A DNA stretch of 64,000 bases from Acidobacteriota bacterium (lineage in GTDB: Bacteria; Acidobacteriota; Polarisedimenticolia; QHYA01), in NCBI GenBank assembly GCA_003223995.1, contig QHYA01000061.1:1-64000 (forward strand), given 5' to 3'. The translations under genes and the position numbers were made by a program. Shown here one piece after another: positions 26,667 to 34,584 of this stretch (position 1 is the stretch's first letter; every line of letters begins with the position of its first letter). Under the pieces are notes generated by a model. It saw nothing but the letters and a program-made list of their open reading frames with translations. It did no database searches and was not told where the DNA came from.

Positions 26667-26730
26667 GCGCGGTCACCAGCGGGAAACCGTGCGCGCTACG
26701 AGAAGAATTCCCAACAAGGAGGATTGTGCG

Positions 26731-27258
26731 ATGAAAGGACGAATTGAATTGATGATGATTCTGGCAGTCCTCTTGATCTTCGGTGCTCCTGGCGTCCGAG
26801 CGCAGGACTCCGACGACGATGAGGAGGGAGATCAGGGCGCTGTGGTCAAAGCGCTCCCGCAGGCCAAGATCTCGCTGGGCCAGGCGCTGGACGCATGCGA
26901 GCGCGAGGGGAAGCCGATCTCGGCGAAGTTCGAGATGGAGGACGGAAAGCTGCAACTCTCCGTGTACACGATGAAGGGCGACAAGCTCTCCGAGGTCATC
27001 GTGGATCACATGAGCGGCAAGGTCTCGAAGGCCGAGCCGATCACCGGCGGAGAGGATCTCACGTCCGCGAAGTCCCAGAGTGAGGCGATGGCCAAGGCCA
27101 AGAGACCGCTCCGAGCGGCCGTCGACGAGGCTCTGAAGGCCAACAAAGGTTACCGCGCGGTCAGCGTCGTCCCTGCGCTCAAGGAAGGGCATCCGATGGC
27201 GGAACTCACCCTTGCCAAGGGCGAGGAGCTCAAGACGGTGGCTGAGAAGCTGGAGTAG
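26731..27258 (+). CDS. Exported PepSY-domain protein
   Basis: This 175-residue protein has a strong ribosome site (AAGGAGG, 8 nt upstream) and a signal peptide (ELMMILAVLLIFGAPGVRAQ). An acidic DSDDDEEGD patch follows, then two PepSY-like units: ISLGQALDACEREGKPISAKFEMEDGKLQLSVYT with GDKLSEVIVDHMSGKVSKAEPI, and LRAAVDEALKANKGYRAVSVVP with the matching strand. PepSY domains are periplasmic, often protease-inhibitory or found next to redox and metal proteins. Its role in the chromate operon is not known. Confidence 0.88.
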   Translation: MKGRIELMMILAVLLIFGAPGVRAQDSDDDEEGDQGAVVKALPQAKISLGQALDACEREGKPISAKFEMEDGKLQLSVYTMKGDKLSEVIVDHMSGKVSKAEPITGGEDLTSAKSQSEAMAKAKRPLRAAVDEALKANKGYRAVSVVPALKEGHPMAELTLAKGEELKTVAEKLE

Positions 27259-27312
27259 GAAGCGCTGCCAGCTCGAGATCGTCGCCGAGGTGCACGCACG
27301 GGAAGCAGGACC

Positions 27313-28623
27313 ATGAGCTACAGCGCGAGGGTCACCATCGGAATACTCCTGAGTGCGTGGGTGTCACTGCCCGCGCAAGCAGCTCTTGTCACCAGCACAT
27401 CCGAAAATCTCTCTGGTTCGCCAGCGCCGGAGATTCGGGCCGAAACTTTCGACGGCCAAGTTTTTGCAAGGCCGGTGGGAGCGGGGAAGGCGGTATGCGT
27501 CAGTTTCTTTGCCTCCTGGTGCCCCATCTGCCAGGCGGAAATCCAGGAACTGAGCGAAATCCAATCGACCTATGCTGAACGAGGGATGAATTTCATCGGT
27601 GTGCTCGTTGATCCAGTGGAAACCCCAGATACTCTCGAAGAAGCGCGACAAGGGCTGAAGCGCAAACCCCTCCCTTACCCAGTGATTCTCATGGATGAGA
27701 ATCTACGGGCATCCTTCCAGTACGTCGGCTTCCCTGCGACCTACTTCATCACCTCGGACGGCACGTTCTCCACGACGCTCTATGGATACCATCCGCGGGG
27801 AAAAATCGCGGAGGTCGCCGAGCGAGTTCTCCTCGGGTCGGCGCCGACGACCGAGAGAGCCTTGACAGTGCCCTTGGAGACCGCAGCACCGAGCGGAGCC
27901 CCGTCGGCGCGGGGACCTTCATCCAGCGAGGCGCCGGAGTTGGCACACCCAAACAGGGGTACGGGAGGCGTATCGCCCTCGCAGGCACGCCTTCCCAGTC
28001 AACCCAATCCACAGCAATCAGCCCCCCCACCAGAGAGGGTGCCCACAGGTACCCAGGCCGCCGCGGATACAGCCGAGCGCAGCTTGGCTTCCGTGTCGAC
28101 GAGGTCCACGGTCGAGCTTGTTCAACCTGCTCCATGGAGTAAATCCCCGCTCCTCGCGCTAGTTCCGAGCACCCGGAAGCAGGTCCATCCGCTCATCGTG
28201 CATTTTCCTATCGCGTTCCTGGGGCTCGAACTGCTTCTCGTCATGGCATACCTTGCCTGGCCGCGTGATTCCCTTCAGGTGTTCTCGCACTGGCTGCTGT
28301 GGTCTGCCGCCCTCTCACTCGTACCCTCCATCTACACAGGCATTGGCGACGTGGGCGCCGATCTGGGACCCGGCTGGGCGTTCTGGAACGGGCTCCAAGA
28401 CCGCCTTCATCATTTCACCCGCCTCGAGAGCACCGTGTCGCTCCACGTGCTGTTCGTCCTGCTGACCGCATCGCTTGTCTTGATCCGTCTGGCTTGGCGA
28501 ATCTTTTTTGGTGAGAAGGCGCTAGAAGGACGGAAACGATTTGTTTTCGCCGTGCTTGCCCTCCTGGGCTTCTGGGCGCTTTTCGCCGCAGGCCAGGTCG
28601 GCGGCTCGATCTCCCACCCGTGA
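27313..28623 (+). CDS. TlpA-like thioredoxin fused to DUF2231 membrane domain
   Basis: This 436-residue protein has an N-terminal signal (residues 1-23) and a periplasmic TlpA/AhpC-TSA-type thioredoxin domain with active site FFASWCPICQAE (C70, C73), GVLVDPVETPDTLEEA and cis-Pro GFPATYFI. A Pro/Ser/Ala-rich linker of about 100 residues leads to a DUF2231-type domain from residue 291, starting VHPLIVHFPIAFLGLELLL. It has four membrane helices and histidines that could bind heme or metal. The combination would couple periplasmic thiol chemistry to a membrane redox module. Its stop overlaps chrA by 4 nt, so a role in chromate handling or reduction is plausible but inferred. Confidence 0.88.
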   Translation: MSYSARVTIGILLSAWVSLPAQAALVTSTSENLSGSPAPEIRAETFDGQVFARPVGAGKAVCVSFFASWCPICQAEIQELSEIQSTYAERGMNFIGVLVDPVETPDTLEEARQGLKRKPLPYPVILMDENLRASFQYVGFPATYFITSDGTFSTTLYGYHPRGKIAEVAERVLLGSAPTTERALTVPLETAAPSGAPSARGPSSSEAPELAHPNRGTGGVSPSQARLPSQPNPQQSAPPPERVPTGTQAAADTAERSLASVSTRSTVELVQPAPWSKSPLLALVPSTRKQVHPLIVHFPIAFLGLELLLVMAYLAWPRDSLQVFSHWLLWSAALSLVPSIYTGIGDVGADLGPGWAFWNGLQDRLHHFTRLESTVSLHVLFVLLTASLVLIRLAWRIFFGEKALEGRKRFVFAVLALLGFWALFAAGQVGGSISHP

Positions 28624-30032
28624 TGCACACCGAACAGCTTTCATCAATGGCCTCTCTTCCAGAGGCCAGGCCGCGCATAGCTTTCGGAGCAGCGGTGCGT
28701 GTTTGGGTCGAGGTCGCCCTCAAGAGTTTCGGCGGGCCCGCCGGGCAGATCGCAGTCATGCACCGAATCCTCGTCGACGAGAAGCGGTGGGTGAGCGAGT
28801 CGCGCTTTTTGCACGCCCTCAATTACTGCATGCTTCTGCCAGGTCCGGAAGCTCAGCAGCTCGCCATTTACATTGGCTGGCTCCTGCATGGCTATTCCGG
28901 GGGCCTCGTGGCGGGAAGCCTGTTCGTTTTACCAGGCTTCGTGGCGATCCTGGCGCTCAGCTTTCTCTACGCGGGGTTCCACAATCTCGGCCTTATCGCG
29001 GCGTTGTTCTTCGGGCTCAAGGCGGCGGTCCTTGCGGTCGTCGTCGAGGCTGTCGTGCGCATCGGCCGGAGGGTTCTCAAGAACGCCGCAATGATCGCCA
29101 TCGCCGCGCTCGCCTTCGTCGGCATCTTCTTTTTCGATGTCCCTTTCCCTCTCATCGTTCTTGGGGCCGGGCTCGTGGGCTTCATGGGAGGACGACTACG
29201 TCCTGACACGTTCGTCGTGATCAAGGGCCCGGTACCTGAAGCCAATGGCGACTCACCAGCCCTCGTGGATTCCCTATTCGAGCACCATTCACCAGCGCGC
29301 GTCCCTCCGTCGGTGGCTCGCGCGCTGCGAATCGGAACAGTCTGGCTTCTGTTGTGGATGGTGCCCGTTGCACTCCTCGCCATGGCCCTCGGGTCGAACA
29401 GCGTCTATGTGAAAGAGGGGATCTTCTTCGGCAAAGCGGCCGTCGTGACGTTCGGTGGGGCCTACGCAGTCCTCGCCTACATCGCGCAGCGGGCGGTCGA
29501 GCACTACGGGTGGCTCAAGCCAGGCGAGATGCTCGACGGCTTGGGTATGGCGGAGACAACACCGGGGCCTCTCATCCAGGTTGTTCAGTTCGTTGGCTTC
29601 ATGGGCGCGTACCGCCACCCAGGGAACCTTCATCCTATGGTGGCGGGCACTCTGGGCGCGATCGTGACGACCTGGGTCACCTACGTGCCCTGCTTTCTCT
29701 GGATCTTTCTCGGAGCGCCCTACATCGAGTGGCTGCGGGGCAACAGTAAACTGAGCGCGGCGCTTTCAGCGATCACAGCAGCCGTGGTGGGAGTCGTGTT
29801 GAATCTGGCGGTATGGTTCGCCCTCCACGTCATTTTCGCCCACGTCGACACCTTTGGGGCCCCATTCGGAGCCAAGCTGTTCGTGCCGGTTTGGACCACG
29901 CTCCAGTGGCCGGCCTTGTTGATCTCGTTGGGCGCTTTCGTCGCCATGTTTCGATTCAAGGTCGGCATGCTCGGCACCCTCGCCGCTAGCATGGTGGTCG
30001 GGGCCCTCTTCAACTGGGTCGTCCGCGTATGA
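28620..30032 (+). CDS. chrA: Chromate efflux transporter ChrA
   Basis: This 470-residue CHR-superfamily transporter exports chromate using proton motive force. The two homologous CHR halves are visible. The first has VWVEVALKSFGGPAGQIAVMHR, LNYCMLLPGPEAQQLAIYIGW and LFVLPGFVAILALS. The second has FGGAYAVLAYIAQRAVEHYGWL, GLGMAETTPGPLIQVVQFVGFMGAY and WVTYVPCFLWIFLGAPYIEWLRGN. About ten membrane helices are expected. It overlaps the TlpA/DUF2231 fusion gene by 4 nt (ATGA) and closes the operon that starts with chrB. Confidence 0.96.
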   Translation: MMHTEQLSSMASLPEARPRIAFGAAVRVWVEVALKSFGGPAGQIAVMHRILVDEKRWVSESRFLHALNYCMLLPGPEAQQLAIYIGWLLHGYSGGLVAGSLFVLPGFVAILALSFLYAGFHNLGLIAALFFGLKAAVLAVVVEAVVRIGRRVLKNAAMIAIAALAFVGIFFFDVPFPLIVLGAGLVGFMGGRLRPDTFVVIKGPVPEANGDSPALVDSLFEHHSPARVPPSVARALRIGTVWLLLWMVPVALLAMALGSNSVYVKEGIFFGKAAVVTFGGAYAVLAYIAQRAVEHYGWLKPGEMLDGLGMAETTPGPLIQVVQFVGFMGAYRHPGNLHPMVAGTLGAIVTTWVTYVPCFLWIFLGAPYIEWLRGNSKLSAALSAITAAVVGVVLNLAVWFALHVIFAHVDTFGAPFGAKLFVPVWTTLQWPALLISLGAFVAMFRFKVGMLGTLAASMVVGALFNWVVRV

Positions 30033-30159
30033 AGGCGAGGGGCGCGGGCGCGGCACCCCGTGCTCCGAATCATGAAGCCTCCCCAGCCATGAGGGAGTGC
30101 ATCCTGATGACTTCGACGTACGGTCCCATCGGTTGATGAGACGAGAAGAACCGATGAAT

Positions 30160-30300
30160 CGTCCAGCCGTTCTGGCGGGCTGCCGGGAGTTCGGGGCTCT
30201 ACCTGCCACGGTGGCGGACGCTCTGGCCGCCATCCTGACGACGCCTTTCGAGTGGCTCCGGGGCAACAAGAGGTTGAGCAGCGCCCTTTCTCGTGTACAC
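30160..30300 (+). pseudogene. Decayed chrA fragment
   Basis: Translation of this stretch gives VADALAAILTT followed by PFEWLRGNKRLSSALS. In the intact chrA the matching part reads VAGTLGAIVTT, then about 15 residues, then PYIEWLRGNSKLSAALS. The scrap is therefore the C-terminal third of a second chrA with an internal deletion, lacking any start, stop or upstream remainder. DNA identity over the GAGTGGCT.CGGGGCAACA core is nearly complete. It is non-functional as protein, although part of it now supplies promoter-like sequence for the next gene. Confidence 0.75.
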
Positions 30301-30301
30301 T
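30274..30301 (+). promoter_or_regulatory. Putative promoter of the DUF1059 gene
   Basis: TTGAGC (30274-30279) and TACACT (30296-30301) are 16 nt apart and lie 36 nt upstream of the ATG at 30337. The -35 box falls inside the chrA remnant. Confidence 0.4.
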
Positions 30302-30336
30302 ACGCATTCTGTCCACAATTCCCAAGGAGGTCGCTC

Positions 30337-30528
30337 ATGGCGAATCCTCGCAGGGTCATCGCAGATTGCAGGCTCTTCCCCAGCGCGAAGAACTGCACGC
30401 TCACCATATCGGGCACGGAGGAGGAGGTCCTCACGATCGCAGTCCAGCACGCCGTGGCGAGCCACGGCCACAAGGACAGTCCCGAGCTGAGGACCCAGAT
30501 CCGATCGATGCACGGGGAAGAGAAGTAA
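30337..30528 (+). CDS. Small DUF1059 family protein
   Basis: This 63-residue protein has an excellent ribosome site (AAGGAGG, six bases before the ATG). The sequence follows the DUF1059 pattern: VIADCRLFPSAKNCTLTISG, then TEEEVLTIAVQHAVASHG, a short linker and TQIRSMHGEE. The two cysteines and two histidines could bind metal. Members are small cytoplasmic proteins of unknown function. It is located immediately after the chromate genes. Confidence 0.88.
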   Translation: MANPRRVIADCRLFPSAKNCTLTISGTEEEVLTIAVQHAVASHGHKDSPELRTQIRSMHGEEK

Positions 30529-30648
30529 GCGGAGGCACTGGGAAGAGCATCCCCGATCGATAGGCTCGCGGTCCGGCTCCGCAGTGCCGGGTGCCGCGGC
30601 CAGGCCTTCTTCCGACTCGTGGTGCCACGCGATCTTGGAGCAGACCGA

Positions 30649-31059
30649 GTGCCCGTCAAACTCAGCCGTCTCGACCACTTCGCCGTCTTCGTGGCCGATC
30701 TGGAAAGCGCCGAGCGCTTCTATGTCGAGATGCTCGGCATGCAGCGGGTCATGAAGCTTCCGGATCAGACGCTGCTCATGCTGGGTGGGGTCAATATCGG
30801 ACTGATGGAGCAAGCGGGTCTGCCGGCTCCAGACCCTGCGATCCTGCAGAATCCTCTTGGCAGGGCCCATCACGCCTTTCTGGTCGAAGAGGAGAACTTC
30901 GACGCCTCCCGCGCTGTCCTCGCCGCCGCTTCCATCCCCGTCAGCGACCCGGTGAACTGGGGCGATCACCGCTGCTTCTACTTTCTTGATCCCTCCGGAA
31001 ATCTCCTCGAGATCGTCACGCCTCCAGCCGTGAGGCGCGAGGGGCCATCTTCGCGCTGA
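30649..31059 (+). CDS. VOC-superfamily (glyoxalase-like) protein
   Basis: The 136-residue product from GTG 30649 is preferred because GGAG lies 8 nt upstream; GTG 30619 is an alternative. It contains one vicinal-oxygen-chelate domain with two beta-alpha-beta-beta-beta halves: SRLDHFAVFVADLESAERFYVEMLGM, then RAHHAFLVEEENFDASRAVL and HRCFYFLDPSGNLLEIVTPP. Metal-ligand candidates are H in RLDH, H in AHH and E in LLEIV. Such proteins are glyoxalases, dioxygenases or fosfomycin-type resistance proteins; substrate cannot be told from sequence. Confidence 0.88.
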   Translation: MPVKLSRLDHFAVFVADLESAERFYVEMLGMQRVMKLPDQTLLMLGGVNIGLMEQAGLPAPDPAILQNPLGRAHHAFLVEEENFDASRAVLAAASIPVSDPVNWGDHRCFYFLDPSGNLLEIVTPPAVRREGPSSR

Positions 31060-31198
31060 TAATGACCGAATGGGAGCCGTTGCCACCGGCAATGGCGGTG
31101 GTTCGGTCCGGGCGATCGTTGGCCGAGGAAACCCGTTGGAGCGAGGCTCGCGGCCGGGCTGCTTCGGAGCCCCGGCGGCAGGTCATTCGATAAGAGCG

Positions 31199-31204
31199 TA
31201 CAAT
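31199..31204 (+). promoter_or_regulatory. Putative -10 element immediately before rlmN
   Basis: TACAAT (five of six matches to consensus) ends 7 nt before the rlmN GTG at 31212, so initiation would fall at the start codon. There is no convincing -35 box and no ribosome site. Confidence 0.3.
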
Positions 31205-31211
31205 TTTCCCT

Positions 31212-32366
31212 GTGGCGTCGATTCGAAACCTCTACGGGCTGTCGGTGGAAGAGCTGTCCGAAGCCCTTTCTCCGCTGGAGCCGCGCCCGTTCACGGCCCG
31301 CCAGATCGCCGCCCACCTCTATGCGCGCCGGCTGCTCGACTTCGACAGGATGACCGATCTACCCGCGAAGCTCCGGGCGGAGCTCGCGCGATCCTTCACC
31401 ATCCAGCTCCCCTCCCCGGCGGAGACGCTCGTGTCGCGGGACGGCACGACGCGCTACGTGCTCTCCCTTCCATCGGCAGGATCGGTCGAGGCCGTGTTCA
31501 TCCCCTCGGGCAAGCGAGCGACCCTGTGCATCTCGAGCCAGTCGGGCTGCGCACTGGGCTGCACCTTCTGCATGACGGGAACCCTCGGCCTACTGCGCCA
31601 CCTCTCGTCCGGAGAGATTGCCGGGCAGGTCGCGCTCCTGATGGATCTTCACCGGCTGCGGCCAAACTGCTTCAACATCGTCTTCATGGGGATGGGAGAG
31701 CCTCTCCACAACTATCAGGCTCTGAAAGCCGCGCTGAGGCTTCTGTGCGACAGGCGGACAGGTTTCGGGATCTCCCCGGGTCACATCACCGTCTCGACCG
31801 CGGGACTGGCTCCGGCCATCGAGAAGCTTGCAGCAGAGGAGATCGTCCCCCGCCTGGCGGTCTCGCTCAATGCAACGACCGACGAGGCCCGCTCGCGGAT
31901 CATGCCCATCAACAAGAGCTATCCCATCCTCTCCCTGATGGAGGCCTGCGGGAAGTTCCTCCGCGAGGCCGGCCAGCGGCTCACCCTCGAGTACGTGATG
32001 CTCTCGGGTGTCAACGACTCCCGAGAGGACCTGCCACGGCTCGCGCGCCTCGCCTCGTCGCTCCCCGCGCGCGTCAACCTCATTCCCTTCAACGCGACAC
32101 CGGAGCTTCCCTTCCAGCCGTCGCCGATGGAACAGGTGCGGCGGTTCCGCGATGGGCTGCTGAAGCGGGGCGTGCGGGCTTCGATCCGCGCCAGCCGCGG
32201 CCCGGACATCCGGGCGGCGTGCGGGCAGCTTTCCTTCGGCGCCCCCGGCGACGGAGCCGCAGGAACAGGAAGAGGAGAGTCGGCCGCCGGGAAGAACCGC
32301 CGCGCGTCCGACCCGCCGGAGGCCGCGATGGAGCGGGCCGCGGCGGGGGAGCTGGTGGCGAGATGA
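31212..32366 (+). CDS. rlmN: 23S rRNA (adenine-C2)-methyltransferase, radical SAM
   Basis: RlmN methylates C2 of A2503 in 23S rRNA and A37 of some tRNAs. In the 384-residue product the radical SAM cluster is CALGCTFC (C113, C117, C120) in the context SQSGCALGCTFCMTGTLG. FMGMGEPLHNY binds SAM. The essential C-terminal cysteine lies in SRGPDIRAACGQL. A Gly/Ala/Arg-rich tail of about 45 residues extends past the usual end. The start is GTG. The gene overlaps the next by 4 nt (ATGA). Confidence 0.95.
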   Translation: MASIRNLYGLSVEELSEALSPLEPRPFTARQIAAHLYARRLLDFDRMTDLPAKLRAELARSFTIQLPSPAETLVSRDGTTRYVLSLPSAGSVEAVFIPSGKRATLCISSQSGCALGCTFCMTGTLGLLRHLSSGEIAGQVALLMDLHRLRPNCFNIVFMGMGEPLHNYQALKAALRLLCDRRTGFGISPGHITVSTAGLAPAIEKLAAEEIVPRLAVSLNATTDEARSRIMPINKSYPILSLMEACGKFLREAGQRLTLEYVMLSGVNDSREDLPRLARLASSLPARVNLIPFNATPELPFQPSPMEQVRRFRDGLLKRGVRASIRASRGPDIRAACGQLSFGAPGDGAAGTGRGESAAGKNRRASDPPEAAMERAAAGELVAR

Positions 32367-33124
32367 TCCGACTCGACGGCCAAGTGGCGGTCGTGACCGG
32401 CGGCTCGAGGGGGATCGGCCGAGCCGCCGTGCGGCTGCTGGCTGGCGCCGGCGCCCGCGTGGCGTACTCTTACCATACGGACCTTCCGGCCGCCCGCTCG
32501 CTCGAGCAGGAGATCGCCCGTGCGGGCGGCGAGGCGAAGCCGGTCCAGGCGGATCTGCGCCGGCGTGCAGAGGCGGAAGGGATCGTGGAAGAGGCCCAGG
32601 GACTCTACGGCCGCATCGACGTGCTCGTGGCGAATGCAGGTATATGGAACGCGGAGCCGATCCCGATGGAAGAGATGACCGACGAGGAATGGGACGAGAC
32701 GTTGCAGGTGAACCTGAGGGGGGTCTTCTACGTTCTCCGCGCGGCGCTTCCGCAAATGAAGCAGCGGCGCGCGGGGCGTCTCATCATCGTCTCCTCGACC
32801 GCCGGTCAGCGGGGGGAAGCCTTTCACTCCCATTACGCGGCGAGCAAGTCGGGTCTGTTCGGCCTGACGAAATCGCTCGCTGTGGAAGCCGCCCCTGACG
32901 GAGTGCTCGTGAACTGCGTCGCTCCGGGCTGGGTGGATACCGATATGGCCGCGCCTGCGCTGAAAGGCGCAGGAATGGAAGCCGTCCTCGCCACGATCCC
33001 CCTGGGCCGCCTGGGCACGCCCGAGGAGATCGCGGGCGCAATCCTTTTTCTCGCGTCCCCCTTCGCCAGCTACGTCACCGGCGAGGTGCTGAACGTCAAT
33101 GGAGGTTCTGTTCTGTGCGGATGA
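32363..33124 (+). CDS. Short-chain dehydrogenase/reductase (FabG-like)
   Basis: This 253-residue classical SDR has the cofactor motif TGGSRGIGRAA at its N-terminus, NAG in VLVANAGIW, catalytic Ser in IIVSSTAGQRG, YAASK (Tyr-Lys pair) and the C-terminal YVTGEVLNVNGG typical of FabG-type 3-oxoacyl reductases. The NADPH preference is suggested by the SRG arginine. It could serve fatty-acid or secondary metabolism; the neighbours (rlmN and htrA) give no metabolic hint. It overlaps rlmN by 4 nt and htrA by 10 nt. Confidence 0.92.
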   Translation: MIRLDGQVAVVTGGSRGIGRAAVRLLAGAGARVAYSYHTDLPAARSLEQEIARAGGEAKPVQADLRRRAEAEGIVEEAQGLYGRIDVLVANAGIWNAEPIPMEEMTDEEWDETLQVNLRGVFYVLRAALPQMKQRRAGRLIIVSSTAGQRGEAFHSHYAASKSGLFGLTKSLAVEAAPDGVLVNCVAPGWVDTDMAAPALKGAGMEAVLATIPLGRLGTPEEIAGAILFLASPFASYVTGEVLNVNGGSVLCG

Positions 33125-34584
33125 TCCGGATTTCTCTTCGATTCTTCTTCTTCCTGACCGCCGTCGCCGCCGCGAGCGGCTGCGCCGCCAACAGGACCTC
33201 CGTCCACCAGTCCATGGAGCAGATGATCTTCCACGCCCGCGACCGGGTCTTCCCCGCGCTGGTCCACATCGAGCCCATCCTCGAAGTCTATCAGTCCGGC
33301 CAGCGAGGGCGCATCGCGGTGACCGGGTCCGGAGTGATCTTCAGCACCGACGGCTACGTGCTGACCAACAACCACGTTGTCGAGAGGGCCGAGCGGGTCA
33401 CCTGCACCCTCTCGGACAAGCAGGAAGTCACCGCCGCGGTCGTGGGGCGCGATCCCGAGACGGACGTCGCCGTGATCCAGCTCGACGTCTCGCAGGTTCG
33501 CGGGAAGCTCCCCGTCGCCGAGCTCGGGGACTCCTCACGGCTCCAGATCGGCCAGCACGTCATGGCGATGGGAAGCCCCCTGGGTCTCGCCCGCTCGGTC
33601 TCGCTGGGGATCATCTCCTCGCTGGACCGCTATCTGCCGGAGGATCAGATGCCGGCCGGAGCCGCCACCGGGCAGTTCAACACGTGGATCCAGACCGACG
33701 CAGCGATCAACCCGGGCAACAGCGGCGGGCCCCTTGTGGATCTCGGCGGTCGGGTCATCGGCATCAACTCGCGGGCAGTGACGGTCTTCGGCGAGAACGT
33801 CGGCTTCGCGATCCCGATCAACCTCGTGCATGAAACCGCGGAGAAGATCATTCATCACGGTTCGCCGCAGCGCTCCTGGCTGGGCGTGAACTGGCAGCCG
33901 CTCAAGGTCATCTCCGACGGCGGAGCCAGGGGCCAGAATGGGATCCTCGTCGGAGGGGTCGTGCCGAACTCCCCGGCTGAGCGGGCAGGGCTTCGCGCTG
34001 GCGACGTGCTCGTCTCCTACGATGGCCGCTCCGTGGCCGTGCGGTATGAAGAGGAGCTGCCACCCTTCCGCAAGATGGAGGCCGACACACCGGTCGGCAA
34101 GACGGTGCAGCTGGGCGTTCTCCGGGACGGGTCCTCCGTGATGTTCAGCGCCGTGACCGTCGAGCGGAAGAGCGCGGAGGCTGAGGACTTCGAGTGCCGC
34201 GAATGGGGGTTCACCGTGCGGGCGATCAACGATGAGATCGCGCGGGCTCGCAACCTCGACCAGACCACCGGGGTGATCGTTACCGGCATCAAGCGCGGCT
34301 CCTTCGCGGCGGAAGGGGAGCTGGTCGGGGGGCTGGTGATCGACTCCATCGATGGCCGGCCGATCCCCAACCTGGACGCTTTCCGGCAGGTCTATGCGAG
34401 CCTCGTGGGAGAAAAGCGCGACCGGGTCCTCATCGTCACGCGCCGGGGCAGCGTGCTGCACTTCCACCTCCTCAAGCCGACCTACGAGAAGAGCTCTCCC
34501 AAGGCCATGGATCATGACCAGGATGACGACCAGGAGCAGTCCGACGACAATGATGGTCCGGGAGATTTCCACCATGACGGCTAG
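33115..34584 (+). CDS. HtrA/DegP-type serine protease lipoprotein with two PDZ domains
   Basis: This 489-residue periplasmic quality-control protease is membrane-tethered: the signal ends in lipobox AASGC (C23). The catalytic triad is complete: H87 in TNNHVVE, D117 in ETDVAVIQL, S203 in NPGNSGGPL. Two C-terminal PDZ domains follow (GVVPNSPAERAGLRAGDVLVSYDG and, less canonical, VIVTGIKRGSFAAEGELVGG). The tail is very acidic and His-containing (DHDQDDDQEQSDDND). The start is GTG within the end of the SDR gene, with GGAGG nine bases upstream; ATG 33121 is an alternative. It overlaps the next gene by 11 nt. Confidence 0.93.
   Translation: MRMIRISLRFFFFLTAVAAASGCAANRTSVHQSMEQMIFHARDRVFPALVHIEPILEVYQSGQRGRIAVTGSGVIFSTDGYVLTNNHVVERAERVTCTLSDKQEVTAAVVGRDPETDVAVIQLDVSQVRGKLPVAELGDSSRLQIGQHVMAMGSPLGLARSVSLGIISSLDRYLPEDQMPAGAATGQFNTWIQTDAAINPGNSGGPLVDLGGRVIGINSRAVTVFGENVGFAIPINLVHETAEKIIHHGSPQRSWLGVNWQPLKVISDGGARGQNGILVGGVVPNSPAERAGLRAGDVLVSYDGRSVAVRYEEELPPFRKMEADTPVGKTVQLGVLRDGSSVMFSAVTVERKSAEAEDFECREWGFTVRAINDEIARARNLDQTTGVIVTGIKRGSFAAEGELVGGLVIDSIDGRPIPNLDAFRQVYASLVGEKRDRVLIVTRRGSVLHFHLLKPTYEKSSPKAMDHDQDDDQEQSDDNDGPGDFHHDG

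Noticed and set aside
30097..30336. N-terminal extension of the DUF1059 protein to 30097
   Set aside because: ATG 30337 has a perfect ribosome site and the family's start; the upstream part is a chrA remnant.
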